Assembly: GCF_021556475.1 (NCBI RefSeq)
Contig: NZ_JAKGBZ010000001.1
Span: 124,001 to 188,000, forward strand
Direction: 5' to 3'
Length of the DNA: 64,000 bases
DNA from: Acidiphilium iwatense
GTDB taxonomy: Bacteria; Pseudomonadota; Alphaproteobacteria; Acetobacterales; Acetobacteraceae
The position numbers and the translations under genes are program-made. A model generated the notes under the pieces. It was not told the origin of the DNA. It worked only from the letters and a program-made list of their open reading frames with translations, and did not search any database. Positions 1 to 8,743 of this stretch are shown here, piece by piece. The stretch's first letter is position 1; each line of letters opens with the position of its first letter.

Positions 1-627
<627 letters not shown>

Positions 628-636
628 GACCCTATC

Positions 637-1917
637 ATGACACCGGCCGGACGGCTTCAGGCGGCGATCGAGCTGCTCGGCGCGATCGAGGCGGATCGCC
701 GGCCCGCGGACGCCGTCGCCAACGAATTCCTGCGCACCCGCCGCTTCATCGGCGGCGGCGACCGGCGCGACATCGGCGAGACGGTGTGGTCGGTGCTGCG
801 CGCGCGGCGCCGGCTGGGCTGGTGGCTCGAACGGATCGGCGCCGAGCCGACACCGCGCCTGATGGTGCTGGCGCTGATGGTGCTGGGCGGGGTGACGGTG
901 CATCGCGCGGCCTCCGAATTCGGCGCTTCGCGCTTCGCCCCGCCGGCGCTGGACGAGGCTGAGCGCCGGGCGCTGGAGAAGCTCGACACGCACACGCTCG
1001 ATCATCCGGACATGCCGGACGGGGTGCGGCTCGAAATGCCGGATTTCGTCGTGCCGCTGCTGCGCGCGCGGTTCGGCGAGAAATTGGCGGCGGAATGCGC
1101 GGCGCTGATGGTACCGGCGCCGCTCGATCTGCGGGTCAATCTGCTCAAGGCGACGCGCGAGGCGGCGATCGGCGCGCTGGCGAAGGTAAAACTCAAGGCG
1201 GAGCCGACGAAACTGAGCCCATGGGGCCTGCGGCTGGCGGCGCGGCAGAATGTGACGGTTGCGGCGCCGTTCCGCGATGGCTTCGTGGAAATCCAGGACG
1301 AGGGCAGCCAGCTGGTCGCCTTGCTCGCGGATGCGCAGCCGGGGATGCGCGTCGCCGATTACTGCGCGGGCGCGGGCGGGAAAACTCTGGCGCTGGCGAT
1401 GACCATGCAAAACAAGGGGCACATCATCGCCTGCGATGTCTCGGCCCCGCGCCTCGACGGCGCGATCAAGCGGCTGCGCCGTGCCGGCGTGCATAATGCC
1501 GAGCGGCATCTGCTCGCGCCGGGCGATAAATGGGCCAAGCGGCAGGAGCGGAAATTCGATGTCGTCCTGGTCGATGCGCCCTGCACCGGAACCGGAACCT
1601 GGCGGCGCAATCCCGATGCGCGGCTGCGGCTGACCGAAACCGATCTCGCGGAACTGACGGCAAAGCAGGCGGCGATCCTCGACGAGGCGCAGCGTCTGGT
1701 CAAACCGGGCGGCGCGCTCATCTATGCGACATGCTCGATGCTCGCCCCGGAAAACGAGGATCAGGTCGCGGCGTTTCTGCGCCGCCATCCGGGGTTTCGC
1801 GTGACCAAGCTGGGCGACGCGTTTCCGGCCCATCTTCGGGGCGATTATCTGCGCCTGTCGCCCGCGCGCGACGGCACCGATGGTTTCTTCGCGTGCCGGC
1901 TGGAGCGCGCGGCATGA
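637..1917 (+). CDS. rsmB: RsmB/NOP-family RNA cytosine-C5 methyltransferase
   Basis: This 426-aa protein belongs to the SAM-dependent RNA m5C methyltransferases. Its N-terminal ~130 residues resemble the NusB-like domain of RsmB. The C-terminal Rossmann fold shows the SAM-binding VADYCAGAGGKTLALA, motif IV VDAPCTGTGTWRRNPD and motif VI YATCSM; the two Cys are the expected catalytic and release residues. Position 967 of 16S rRNA is the usual RsmB substrate, but other NOP-family enzymes share these motifs, so the target is inferred. It lies 9 bp after guaB and 10 bp before a GNAT gene. Confidence 0.85.
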   Translation: MTPAGRLQAAIELLGAIEADRRPADAVANEFLRTRRFIGGGDRRDIGETVWSVLRARRRLGWWLERIGAEPTPRLMVLALMVLGGVTVHRAASEFGASRFAPPALDEAERRALEKLDTHTLDHPDMPDGVRLEMPDFVVPLLRARFGEKLAAECAALMVPAPLDLRVNLLKATREAAIGALAKVKLKAEPTKLSPWGLRLAARQNVTVAAPFRDGFVEIQDEGSQLVALLADAQPGMRVADYCAGAGGKTLALAMTMQNKGHIIACDVSAPRLDGAIKRLRRAGVHNAERHLLAPGDKWAKRQERKFDVVLVDAPCTGTGTWRRNPDARLRLTETDLAELTAKQAAILDEAQRLVKPGGALIYATCSMLAPENEDQVAAFLRRHPGFRVTKLGDAFPAHLRGDYLRLSPARDGTDGFFACRLERAA

Positions 1918-1927
1918 CGGCGCCGCG

Positions 1928-2461
1928 ATGATTACCATACGGCGCGCGCGGCCTTCGGATGCGCCGGGGATCGGCGATGTCCATGTCGCGAGCTGGCGCA
2001 GCACCTATGCCGGGGTGTTGCCGGAGCCGGTGCTGACCGGGCTCTTGGCGCCGCGCCAGGCCGGGTATTACGACCGGGTGATCCGCAGTGGTGGCGGGGT
2101 GCATGTCGCGGTCGCGTCGGGGGCGGATGCGGCGCCCGAGAGCGGCACCAGGGTCGTCGGGTTCGTGACCGCGCGGCGGCGGCGCGGCGCGCTCGCCGAG
2201 GGCGAGATCGAGACGCTCTACGTGCTCGACGATTTCCGCGAGCGCGGGCTGGGGCGGCAATTGCTGCGCGCGGCGGCGGCGCATCTCGCGGCGCATGGCT
2301 GCAATTCGGTGTTCCTGTGGGTGCTGGCCGATAATCCGGCGCGCTGGTTCTACGAGCGGATGGGCGGCAGGCACGTGGCGGACGGCACGGTCGGGGTGGG
2401 CGGGATACCGGTGGCGCAGGCGGCGTATCGCTGGGAGCCGATCGATCCGCTGGTCGGGTAG
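1928..2461 (+). CDS. GNAT-family N-acetyltransferase
   Basis: A 178-aa acetyl-CoA-dependent acyltransferase. It starts MITIRRARPSDAPGI and has the acetyl-CoA loop RERGLGRQLL (motif A) followed by FLWVLADNPARWFYERMGG (motif B), the usual GNAT order. The ATG at 1928 is preferred over an in-frame upstream start inside rsmB because homologous proteins begin with this I-x-I-R-R-A pattern. The substrate cannot be read from the sequence; proteins of this type include RimI-like and small-molecule acetylases. It is the last gene of the short guaB-rsmB run. Confidence 0.85.
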   Translation: MITIRRARPSDAPGIGDVHVASWRSTYAGVLPEPVLTGLLAPRQAGYYDRVIRSGGGVHVAVASGADAAPESGTRVVGFVTARRRRGALAEGEIETLYVLDDFRERGLGRQLLRAAAAHLAAHGCNSVFLWVLADNPARWFYERMGGRHVADGTVGVGGIPVAQAAYRWEPIDPLVG

Positions 2462-2499
2462 GGCTTTTCGCCCTGAATATCGGCCTGAAAACCGGATAT

Positions 2500-2874
2500 T
2501 TATTCTCGCATGAACCGTTGCGCGGCAGCCTCCCAGTTTTCCCCGTCAAACGGGTGGATCTTCAGCCGCGACAGGTCGATGTCATCGACACAGCGCAGAT
2601 TCACGGCCCACATGGTCGGAACGATTCTTGGGTGGCTGAAAGGGCTGACACCGCAGGCTTTGCAGAAGTAGTGCTTGGCGGTCATTGTGCCGAATTGGTA
2701 GAAGCCGAGATCGGCTTCGCCGGACAGCATGCGGAAGTGCGCATCGTCTGTGCCGTGCCAGATGGCGCCTTTCTTGCGGCAGATCGAGCAGTTGCACTCA
2801 ATGGCCGCGTCAACGTTACCGTCGAAGTCGAAGGTAATGCGTCCACAGTGGCACGCGCCTTTATGTCTTTGCAT
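2500..2874 (-). CDS. GFA-fold (CENP-V/GFA domain) zinc protein
   Basis: A 124-aa single-domain protein with the zinc-binding pattern of the glutathione-dependent formaldehyde-activating family: ACHCGRITF near the N-terminus, CNCSICRKKG around residues 28-37, and YFCKACGVSPFSHPR around 69-83. Family members bind two structural or catalytic zinc ions, and few have a proven activity, so the name should be read as a fold. It lies 31 bp beyond the xerC stop on the same strand. The start is the ATG at 2874, which directly precedes the conserved HKGACHCG. Confidence 0.85.
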   Translation of the reverse strand: MQRHKGACHCGRITFDFDGNVDAAIECNCSICRKKGAIWHGTDDAHFRMLSGEADLGFYQFGTMTAKHYFCKACGVSPFSHPRIVPTMWAVNLRCVDDIDLSRLKIHPFDGENWEAAAQRFMRE

Positions 2875-2905
2875 GCGATAGGTCCTTATTGCGCTCTTCC
2901 GTCGA

Positions 2906-3844
2906 TCAGCGCGCTCCGGCTCTTGGATGCGCGGATTGCCAGACCGCGAGCAACTGCGCGGTATCGACATCGGTATAGCGCTGGGTGGTGGACAGGCTGG
3001 CATGGCCGAGCAATTCCTGGATCGAGCGCAGATCGGCACCGCCGGCGAGCAGATGGGTCGCGAAGGAATGGCGCAGCGCGTGCGGCGTTGCGTGTTCCGG
3101 CAATCCGTTGGCCCGGCGGAAGTCGCGCAGCCGTTTCTGCACCACGCCGGCATTGAGCCGCGCACCGCGCGCGCCGATAAAAAGCGGGGAGTCGGGCGCG
3201 GCCGGATGATGGCGCAGCCAGTCGGTGAGGGCGGTGCGGATGATCGGCAGGAGCGGAATAACCCGTTGCTTGCCGCCCTTGCCGCACACGATCAGCGCAG
3301 CACCCTCGGGCGGCAGATCGGCGATATCGAGGGACAGGGCCTCGTTGATGCGCAGGCCGGCACCGTAGAGCAGCGCCATCAGGGCCGAATCGCGCGCGGC
3401 AATGGCGAGAGTCGCCGCGTCATCGCCGATCGCATCGACAACCGCGCGCGCATCCGGCGCGGTCAGCGCGCGGGGCAGCGGGCGACGGGCGCGCGGGGTG
3501 ACGATCAGGCCGGGGGCTTCGTTGGCGATGCCATGACGGAGCCTGAGAAACCGGTAGAAGCTGCGTATCGCGGAGAGTTTTTTCGCCCGCGTCGCGTTGC
3601 CCGCATTGGCGGCGATGGCGGCGAGATAGGCGCGCAGATCGGCCAGGGCGAGGCCGGCGAGATCGGCGCCGGTGGGCTCATGCCCGAGATGGTTGGTCAG
3701 GAAACCGAGAAATTCGGCGAGATCGCCGCCATAGGTCTCGGTGGTTTTGGCGGCGGCGCGGCGTTCCCCCGCTAACCAGGACAGGAACGCCGCGCGCAAC
3801 GCAACTCCGCTCAGCCGTGACGCAGGGCCACCGGCCCCGCCCAT
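2906..3844 (-). CDS. xerC: Site-specific tyrosine recombinase XerC
   Basis: A 312-aa tyrosine recombinase that would resolve chromosome dimers at dif together with XerD. It has an N-terminal SAM-like core-binding domain (about 15-110) and a catalytic domain with the full set of residues: Arg165 in GAGLRINEAL, Lys189 in GKGGKQR, His255 and Arg258 in PHALRHSFATH, His281 in LLGHASLS, and the nucleophile Tyr290 in TQRYTDVD. The ATG at 3844 immediately follows the exbD stop, which argues for co-transcription with exbBD. No integrated element surrounds it, so a housekeeping Xer role is likelier than a phage integrase. Confidence 0.9.
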   Translation of the reverse strand: MGGAGGPASRLSGVALRAAFLSWLAGERRAAAKTTETYGGDLAEFLGFLTNHLGHEPTGADLAGLALADLRAYLAAIAANAGNATRAKKLSAIRSFYRFLRLRHGIANEAPGLIVTPRARRPLPRALTAPDARAVVDAIGDDAATLAIAARDSALMALLYGAGLRINEALSLDIADLPPEGAALIVCGKGGKQRVIPLLPIIRTALTDWLRHHPAAPDSPLFIGARGARLNAGVVQKRLRDFRRANGLPEHATPHALRHSFATHLLAGGADLRSIQELLGHASLSTTQRYTDVDTAQLLAVWQSAHPRAGAR

Positions 3845-3845
3845 C

Positions 3846-4250
3846 TCAGTGCTTGGTCGCGAGGCCGATATCGGTGATGCCCGATTTGCGGATCGCATTC
3901 ATCACCTGCATCAGCCGCTGGTATTTGATCGACTTGTCGCCGGCGATGATGACATCGACCTTCTTGTTGGCGTCCTTGAGGCCGGTCAGATAGGTCTGCA
4001 GCCCCGCACGGGTGATCGACTGGTTTTTCACGTGCAGCCCGCCGGTGGGGTCGATCATGATGACGATCTGGGTCGGTTTCAGCTCGTTCGCCGTCGAGGC
4101 GCCGGGCAGTTGCAGCTTCACCCCGGAATCCGGGATCATTTTCAGCACGATCATCACGAAGAACACCAGAAGGAACATCATGATGTCGATCATCGGCACG
4201 ATTTCGAGCCGGGGTCGCTCGCGTTCGAGCATACTATGCCTGCGGCGCAT
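3846..4250 (-). CDS. exbD: ExbD/TolR-type biopolymer transport protein
   Basis: A 134-aa inner-membrane protein with one N-terminal transmembrane helix (about 18-40) and a periplasmic domain. The start of the helix carries VPMIDIMMFLLVFF with the conserved Asp needed for proton use. With ExbB it forms the proton-driven motor that energises TonB. It starts 3 bp after the exbB stop and is followed immediately by xerC. The cluster includes tonB and two TonB-dependent receptors, so ExbD is preferred over TolR; no tolA, tolB or pal gene is visible. Confidence 0.88.
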   Translation of the reverse strand: MRRRHSMLERERPRLEIVPMIDIMMFLLVFFVMIVLKMIPDSGVKLQLPGASTANELKPTQIVIMIDPTGGLHVKNQSITRAGLQTYLTGLKDANKKVDVIIAGDKSIKYQRLMQVMNAIRKSGITDIGLATKH

Positions 4251-4253
4251 GGA

Positions 4254-4931
4254 TCAGACTCCCGCGTATTCGGAGGCGCGGCTTTCGGCCAGGGTCTCGT
4301 TGCTTGCCGGCGAACCGTCCGACAGGCCCTTGGTATGGAAGCGGTTGACCAGGACGACCTTGATGAGTTCGAGCTGCTGGATGATCCGGCGGCTGAGCGC
4401 ATTGAAGTAGTTCACGAAATAGACCGCGATGATGGCGATCAGCAGGCCGGCTCCGGTGGAGACCAGCGCATCCGCGATGCCGCCGGTGACCTTGGACGGG
4501 CCGCCATGCTGCGACAGCACGTTGAACGCCTGGATCATGCCGATGATGGTGCCGAACAGGCCGAGCAGCGGCGCGATGGTGACCGAGGTGTCGAGAATCC
4601 AGAGGCCGCGATTGATCCGCGGCATGCTGTCCATGATTTCTTCCTCGAGATGATTATCCAGTTCGTCGGCGGTATCGGCGCGCGAGGCCAGCGCGGTGAC
4701 GATCAGGTGGCCTTGCAGCGTCTTGCTGTTCGCTTCGGCGAGGTCGCGCAGCCCTTCGACATTGCGATAGCCGAGCTGGCGCAGTTTCGCATGGATGCGG
4801 GTGCCGGCGCTGATCGTCCGCTTGAGCAGCCAGAGGCGCTCGAAAGCGACGACCAGGGTGATCAGCAGAAGGATGGGCATGACGGCCAGAAGGCCGCCGG
4901 TGAGAAGAACAAGTCGAATGATTTCATTCAT
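4254..4931 (-). CDS. exbB: ExbB/TolQ-type proton channel protein
   Basis: A 225-aa MotA/TolQ/ExbB-family protein. An N-terminal transmembrane helix (about 8-30) is followed by a cytoplasmic domain and two further helices with the family signature LGLFGTIIGMIQAF (about 124-137) and GGIADALVSTGAGLLIAI (about 148-165). It would form the ExbB5-ExbD2 channel powering TonB. Its start codon overlaps the stop of the upstream ABC ATPase in an ATGA, so synthesis is coupled to that of the peptide-type importer. This coupling of motor and ABC transporter is not the usual exbB arrangement. Confidence 0.88.
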   Translation of the reverse strand: MNEIIRLVLLTGGLLAVMPILLLITLVVAFERLWLLKRTISAGTRIHAKLRQLGYRNVEGLRDLAEANSKTLQGHLIVTALASRADTADELDNHLEEEIMDSMPRINRGLWILDTSVTIAPLLGLFGTIIGMIQAFNVLSQHGGPSKVTGGIADALVSTGAGLLIAIIAVYFVNYFNALSRRIIQQLELIKVVLVNRFHTKGLSDGSPASNETLAESRASEYAGV

Positions 4932-6844
4932 GGGTTATACTCCTTGGTCTGAGCGGTCTCGTGCTGAGCGGTTCGGGTTGCGTAGACGGGCATTTCATCC
5001 GCTCCGCCGCGTCCGCCCTGAGCGGCGCGAGGGCGGAAATGCGGCGAGGCGGCGATCAGTTCTTTCGTATAGTCGTTGCGCGGATGCGCGAGCACGTCGC
5101 CCGCCGGTCCGAACTCGACCAGTCTTCCGCCGTTCAACACGGCGACCTTGTCGGCCATATAGCTGACTGCGGCAATGTCATGACTGATAAGCATATAGCT
5201 TAAACCATCTTGACAAGCCAAATCTTTCAAAAGGTTCAATAAAAGTGCTTGGGTTGAAACATCGAGACTCGATGTGGGCTCATCGAGAACGATTATGCCA
5301 GGATTCGTGGCAAGAGCCCGCGCGATCGCGATGCGCTGCGCCTGGCCGCCCGAGAGCGAGCCCGGAAACATCGGCAGCATCCGCTCCGAAAGCCCGACCC
5401 GGTCGAGCAGTGCGGCGGCCTGGGTCCAGCGCTTGCGTTGGCCCGAGATTCCCGAGAGTTTCAGCGGTTCGGCGACGATATCGCCGATGCGCATCCGCGG
5501 GTTGAGGGATTCGCGCGGGTCCTGGAACACGACCTGGATGCGCCGCCTGGCGAGACGGCGCCGGCGGTGTTTCATCGCGCCGAAGCTTTCGCCCTCGAAC
5601 ACGACGCCGCCGTGATAGGGAATCATCTGCAGGACGGCGCGGCCCAGGGTCGATTTGCCGGAGCCGCTCTGGCCGACAATGCCGAGGCATTCGCCGTGCT
5701 TCAGGGTGAACGAGATATCTTCGAGCGCGCGCAGCCGGTCCTTGCGGCCGACGATGCCGCGCAGGAAGCTGGTCGCGGTTCGTTCGTAATCGACGGCGAG
5801 GCGATCGACTTTCAGCGCGGTGCCGTCCACCGTCCGCGCACGCGGCGGCGGCGACTCGGTCACCGCGTCGAGCGTGTCGGCCTGGGTGATCTCGCGGCCG
5901 CGCCGGCAGGCGAAGACCGTGCCGCCGGTGGTGTCGGGCGCCGGATAGGCGGTCTCGCACGCGGCTTCGCGGAAGGCGCAGCGCGGCGCGAAGCGGCAGC
6001 CCGGCGGGCGGGTTTCGGGATCGGGCAGATTGCCCTGGATGCTGGTCAGGCGGGTCTGGCCGAGCCGGGGGATCGCGCCGAGCAGCGCCTGGCTATAGGG
6101 GTGGCGCGGCTGGTCGAAGAAGTCGCGGGCGCGGCCCCATTCCACCGAGCGCCCGGCATAGAGCACATGAACCTGATCGGCGTGTTCCTCGACGATCGAG
6201 AGATCGTGGGTGATGAACAGCACGCCCATGCGGTGTTCGCGGCGTAAGCGGGTGAGCAGCGCCAGAATCTGGCGCGCGACGAGAAGATCGAGCCCGGTGG
6301 TGGGTTCGTCGGCGATCAGCAGCTTGGGCGAGCAGGCCAGCGCCATCGCGATCATCACCCGCTGGCGCATCCCGCCGGAGAACTGATGGGGATAGTCGTC
6401 GAGCCGGTCGGCGGGGTTCGGGATGCCGACCTCACCCAGCAGATCGAGCGCGCGGGCGCGGGCGGCGCGGTCGCTCTCGCCGGTATGCAGGCGATAGACC
6501 TCGGCGATCTGATTGCCGACCCGCGTGGTGGGGTTGAGCGCGGAAAGCGGGTTCTGGAACACCATGCCGATATCGCGGCCGCGCACCCGGCGCATTTCGG
6601 CATCGTTCAGGCGCGTAAGGTCGGTATCGCCGAGCTGGACGCGGCCGGCGATTTTGGCGCCGCGCGGCAGCAGGCGGATGATGCCGAGCGAGGCGACCGT
6701 CTTGCCCGAACCGGATTCACCGACCAGCGCGGTCATTTCCCCGGCGGCGACGGTGAGATTGACATCGTCGAGGATCGGCACCGGCTTGCCGCGTCCGCGC
6801 TTGAGCGCGACCGACAGATTGTCGAGGGTGAGAACCGCGCTCAT
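4928..6844 (-). CDS. Peptide/nickel-type ABC transporter, fused double ATPase (DppD-DppF fusion)
   Basis: A 638-aa protein containing two complete ABC domains in one chain. Domain 1 has Walker A GESGSGKT (42-49), signature FSGGMRQR and Walker [13 protein letters not shown], and ends with the oligopeptide-type CxxxxxxxC segment ([14 protein letters not shown]). Domain 2 has [17 protein letters not shown] and [12 protein letters not shown]. It powers import through the two adjacent permeases. It starts in an ATGA overlap with the permease gene and ends in another with exbB. Fused DppDF ATPases are known (YejF, GsiA); the substrate here is not evident. Confidence 0.92.
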   Translation of the reverse strand: MSAVLTLDNLSVALKRGRGKPVPILDDVNLTVAAGEMTALVGESGSGKTVASLGIIRLLPRGAKIAGRVQLGDTDLTRLNDAEMRRVRGRDIGMVFQNPLSALNPTTRVGNQIAEVYRLHTGESDRAARARALDLLGEVGIPNPADRLDDYPHQFSGGMRQRVMIAMALACSPKLLIADEPTTGLDLLVARQILALLTRLRREHRMGVLFITHDLSIVEEHADQVHVLYAGRSVEWGRARDFFDQPRHPYSQALLGAIPRLGQTRLTSIQGNLPDPETRPPGCRFAPRCAFREAACETAYPAPDTTGGTVFACRRGREITQADTLDAVTESPPPRARTVDGTALKVDRLAVDYERTATSFLRGIVGRKDRLRALEDISFTLKHGECLGIVGQSGSGKSTLGRAVLQMIPYHGGVVFEGESFGAMKHRRRRLARRRIQVVFQDPRESLNPRMRIGDIVAEPLKLSGISGQRKRWTQAAALLDRVGLSERMLPMFPGSLSGGQAQRIAIARALATNPGIIVLDEPTSSLDVSTQALLLNLLKDLACQDGLSYMLISHDIAAVSYMADKVAVLNGGRLVEFGPAGDVLAHPRNDYTKELIAASPHFRPRAAQGGRGGADEMPVYATRTAQHETAQTKEYNP

Positions 6845-7728
6845 CGTGCCGCACCGAACCGCGCGAGCAGCCCCTGGCCGAGCAGGTTGGCGGCCATGAT
6901 CGCCAGAAAGATCATCGCGCCGGACGGCAGGATCATCCACCACGGGTTGAGCGCGATCAGGTTCAGCCCGGTCTGCAGCAGGCCGCCCCAACTCGTGTGC
7001 GGCGGCTGCACGCCCAGGCCGAGAAAGCTCAGCGCCGAGAGAGCGAGCACCGAATCGCCGATCAGGAAGGTGGCGTTGACCACCAGGATCGGCGCCATCA
7101 CCCGCAGGATATGAACGCGCGCGACATACCAGGTGCCGCCGCCGAACTGGCGGGTGGCGAGCACGAAATCCCGCCCGCGCTGAGCGATCGCCTCGTTGCG
7201 CACGAGCCGTGCGAGGCCGGGCCAGGACGTGACCCCGAGCAGGACGACCAGCGAAAAATCATTGAGCGGCACCAGGGCGGCGAAGAAGATCAGCACGACG
7301 AGGGTGGGCAGAGCGAGAATCGCATCGAGCAGGCGCATCAGCACCTTGTCGAACCAGGACGGGCCGAGTGCGGCGGCGAGACCGTAGACGATGCCGAGCA
7401 TGAAGGTGAGAATCGCCGCCGGAATGCTGACGATCAGCGTCGCGTAGCCGCCGGAGATCAGCCGTGCGAGTTCGTTGCGGCCGATCTGGTCGGTGCCGAA
7501 CGGGAAGGCGGCCGAGGGTGGCTGCAGGGCGTGATGGCCATGCACCGCATAAGGGCTCGCGTGATAGAGCAGCCCGCCGACCAGGCTGAAGCCGAGCACG
7601 AAAACCGACAGGGCGATGCCGGCGATCAGCGTGCCGCGGTCGCCGATCCAGATCGAGGCGCGTTCGATCGCCGAGCGGCGCAGCATTCCGCCGGGGGCGG
7701 CGAGCGATTGCGACAGGGAATTACTCAT
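6841..7728 (-). CDS. Peptide/nickel-type ABC transporter permease (DppC/OppC-like)
   Basis: A 295-aa inner-membrane permease of the binding-protein-dependent type. It starts with the N-terminal helix LIAGIALSVFVLGFSLVGGLLYH, then FPFGTDQIGRNELARLISGG, the hallmark sequence of DppC/OppC proteins. The EAA-type loop that contacts the ATPase is LGVTSWPGLARLVRNEAIAQRGRDFVLATRQFGG. It pairs with the DppB-like permease 15 bp upstream and overlaps the fused ATPase gene by 4 bp. The transported solute is unknown; oligopeptides, opines, nickel chelates and similar compounds use this family. Confidence 0.9.
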   Translation of the reverse strand: MSNSLSQSLAAPGGMLRRSAIERASIWIGDRGTLIAGIALSVFVLGFSLVGGLLYHASPYAVHGHHALQPPSAAFPFGTDQIGRNELARLISGGYATLIVSIPAAILTFMLGIVYGLAAALGPSWFDKVLMRLLDAILALPTLVVLIFFAALVPLNDFSLVVLLGVTSWPGLARLVRNEAIAQRGRDFVLATRQFGGGTWYVARVHILRVMAPILVVNATFLIGDSVLALSALSFLGLGVQPPHTSWGGLLQTGLNLIALNPWWMILPSGAMIFLAIMAANLLGQGLLARFGAAR

Positions 7729-7743
7729 GATGCGCGTCCATCC

Positions 7744-8697
7744 TCATTCGAATCTCTCCCTGGGGTCGAGCAGCCCGTTCACCAGATCGGCGAGCAGATT
7801 GCCCAGCACGGTCATCACGCCGATCAGCAGCACGATCGCGGAAATCACCGGATAATCCTGCGACAAGGCCGAGCGCCACAGCAGGTAGCCGAGCCCCGGA
7901 TAGTTGAACACGGATTCGACCAGCACCGAGCCCGCGAAAATATAGGGAAAGGACAGGCCGAGAATCGTGACCAAAGGCCGCAGCGCGTTGCGCAGCACGT
8001 GGCGGAACAGCACGGCGCGGAAGGTCAACCCCTTGGCCAGCGCGGTGCGCACATAGTCCTTGCCCAGCTCCTCATGTACCGAGGAGCCGAAATAGCGCGA
8101 CAATCCGGCGACGCCGAGCAGCCCGACGGTGAGCACCGGCAGCACGAGATGCCGCGCATAGACCAGGAGGCCGGGGTTTTCGATGCGCAGATCGGTGATG
8201 CCGCCGGTCGGCAATATCCCGAGCGTCACGCTGAAATACAGGATGAAAATGGTGCCGACGAAAAATGTCGGCAGCGCGTAGAGCGAGAGTTGGAATGCGC
8301 CGATCAGCTTCGCCGGCCAGCGCCCGTAGGTGACGCCCTGGACCAGCCCGATGCCGATCGACAGCACGACCGAAAGCACGATCGCGCCGATATAGAGCGC
8401 CAGGGTGTTCGCCATGTAGTCGCCGACCAGCTGGGTGACCGGCCGGTTCAGCAGATAGGAATAGCCGAGCCGGCCCTGGAGCAGGTGCCACCACCAGATC
8501 GCGTATTGCTTCCAGAGCGGCGCCGCGAGGCCGAGGCGCACATTGAGTTCGTGGACGGCGGCGGGCGTGGCTTTCTGGCCGAGAATCGAATAGGCCGGGC
8601 CGCCGGGGGTCGCATGGGTCATCGCGAAGACGATGGACACCAGGATGACCAGCGAGAGGATGGCGGTGGCGAGCCGCGTGGTGATCATGCGCAGCAT
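7744..8697 (-). CDS. Peptide/nickel-type ABC transporter permease (DppB/OppB-like)
   Basis: A 317-aa multi-span permease of the DppB/OppB family. The N-terminal helix (about 10-28) is followed by the periplasmic segment GGPAYSILGQKATPAAVHELNVRLGL, typical of DppB proteins, and the cytoplasmic EAA-like loop VHEELGKDYVRTALAKGLTFRAVLFRHVLRNALRP. The C-terminus VNGLLDPRERFE matches the conserved D-P-R ending of this family. It forms a heterodimeric channel with the next gene and follows the first binding-protein gene by 46 bp. ATG 8697 is used; a second in-frame ATG follows at 8688. Confidence 0.9.
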   Translation of the reverse strand: MLRMITTRLATAILSLVILVSIVFAMTHATPGGPAYSILGQKATPAAVHELNVRLGLAAPLWKQYAIWWWHLLQGRLGYSYLLNRPVTQLVGDYMANTLALYIGAIVLSVVLSIGIGLVQGVTYGRWPAKLIGAFQLSLYALPTFFVGTIFILYFSVTLGILPTGGITDLRIENPGLLVYARHLVLPVLTVGLLGVAGLSRYFGSSVHEELGKDYVRTALAKGLTFRAVLFRHVLRNALRPLVTILGLSFPYIFAGSVLVESVFNYPGLGYLLWRSALSQDYPVISAIVLLIGVMTVLGNLLADLVNGLLDPRERFE

Positions 8698-8743
8698 GTT
8701 TTTGCTCCTGCTCCGTGCCTCGTTCCGTGGTGGCGACGCCGGG

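Noticed and set aside
2906-3844. Tyrosine recombinase as a sign of an integrated element
   Set aside because: No att repeats, tRNA or phage genes nearby, and it is transcribed with exbBD; XerC fits better.
3846-4931. TolQ-TolR of the cell-envelope Tol-Pal system
   Set aside because: No tolA, tolB, pal or ybgC gene is present, whereas tonB and two receptors are in the same cluster.
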